The position numbers and the translations under genes are program-made. A stretch of 10,994 nucleotides of DNA from Pseudomonadota bacterium (GTDB lineage: Bacteria; Pseudomonadota; Gammaproteobacteria; Steroidobacterales; Steroidobacteraceae): NCBI GenBank assembly GCA_003242275.1, contig QGUX01000101.1, positions 1 to 10,994 of the forward strand, read 5' to 3'. How positions within the stretch are numbered: the first letter of the stretch is position 1; the number at the start of each line of letters is the position of its first letter. The notes beneath the pieces were generated by a model. It was not told the DNA's origin and searched no databases. It saw only the letters and a list, made by a program, of their open reading frames with translations. Below are positions 10,610 to 10,994 of this stretch, in pieces.

Positions 10610-10994
10610 TCAGCGACTGAAGCGCTCGCGGCGCATCTTCTCGTAGCGCTCCGCCAACTCCGCACGCCGGCGCAGCAGGTCGACCAGCTCGGGATTCGCC
10701 TCGGTGACCCGCCGAATCTCCTCCTGAAGGTCGCGCTTCATGGTCTCGGTGGTCAGCAGCGCCGGCAGCGGCGCGTTCCAGGCCTGCGGGAAGAACTTGT
10801 CCGTGGCGCGCTCCAGGGCGTACCAGTGCTCGGAGCCCTCGGCCTGCAGCGCCCGGATCTCGAACACCGGCCGGCAGTAACGGCGCTCCAGCCGCGTGCC
10901 GGTGCGCGCCTCCACGGCGCAGTACACGTCGTAGAGGTCGTTGGAGTTCAGCTCGTTGTAGCGACGGTAGAACTCGTCCTCGAGTCGCGCCATC
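10610..10994 (-). CDS. Conserved hypothetical protein, 3' part of the gene
   Basis: The frame reads from the right edge to a TGA at 10612-10610 and gives at least 127 residues. An ATG lies at 10993-10991, but the protein starts abruptly there with MARLEDEFYRRYNELNSND, so I think the gene continues beyond the window and may have an N-terminal signal peptide outside it. C25 and C40 flank VEARTGTRLERRY and could form a disulfide. The second half (about 83-127) is a charged, probably helical region ending in MRRERFSR. I do not recognise a function; similar FYxxYNxxNSxD proteins occur in gammaproteobacteria as hypothetical, possibly periplasmic, proteins. It converges on the Rdx gene with 4 bp between stop codons. 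Confidence 0.7.
   Translation of the reverse strand, partial: MARLEDEFYRRYNELNSNDLYDVYCAVEARTGTRLERRYCRPVFEIRALQAEGSEHWYALERATDKFFPQAWNAPLPALLTTETMKRDLQEEIRRVTEANPELVDLLRRRAELAERYEKMRRERFSR

Overview
The window is GC-rich bacterial DNA, tightly packed with genes on the + strand. It carries parA-parB followed directly by the full F1Fo ATP synthase operon in the order atpI-B-E-F-H-A-G-D-C. This parAB-atp order, the proteobacterial subunit sequences and the subunit lengths point to a member of Pseudomonadota. Gammaproteobacteria is most likely, for example a Xanthomonadales- or Nevskiales-like lineage, but Betaproteobacteria cannot be excluded from the sequence alone.

Bases 48-1948 hold the chromosome-partition pair parA and parB, overlapping by ATGA. 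ParA has an unusual low-complexity C-terminal tail. Between parB and atpI lies a good sigma70-type promoter (TTGAAC, 17 bp spacer, TATACT) whose -35 box sits inside a small dyad. This suggests that the atp operon has its own promoter.

Bases 2026-9027 encode all eight ATP synthase subunits plus the assembly protein AtpI. The key catalytic and proton-path residues are present, so the enzyme looks functional and H+-coupled. Two leader regions stand out. A T-rich tract precedes the atpE ribosome-binding site, as expected for a translational enhancer of the multicopy c subunit. A strong GC hairpin abuts the atpF ribosome-binding site. Both may help set subunit stoichiometry.

Bases 9028-9142 form a hairpin-rich spacer without a T tract. 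After it comes a small accessory module: a HipA-like kinase, an overlapping DUF3037 gene with a GTG start, and a SelT/SelW/SelH-type (Rdx) CxxC protein 16 bp further on. The kinase/DUF3037 pair is the least understood system here. A convergent, 5'-truncated gene of unknown function on the - strand fills the end of the window, only 4 bp from the Rdx gene. No tRNA, rRNA, CRISPR array, insertion sequence or convincing parS site was seen.
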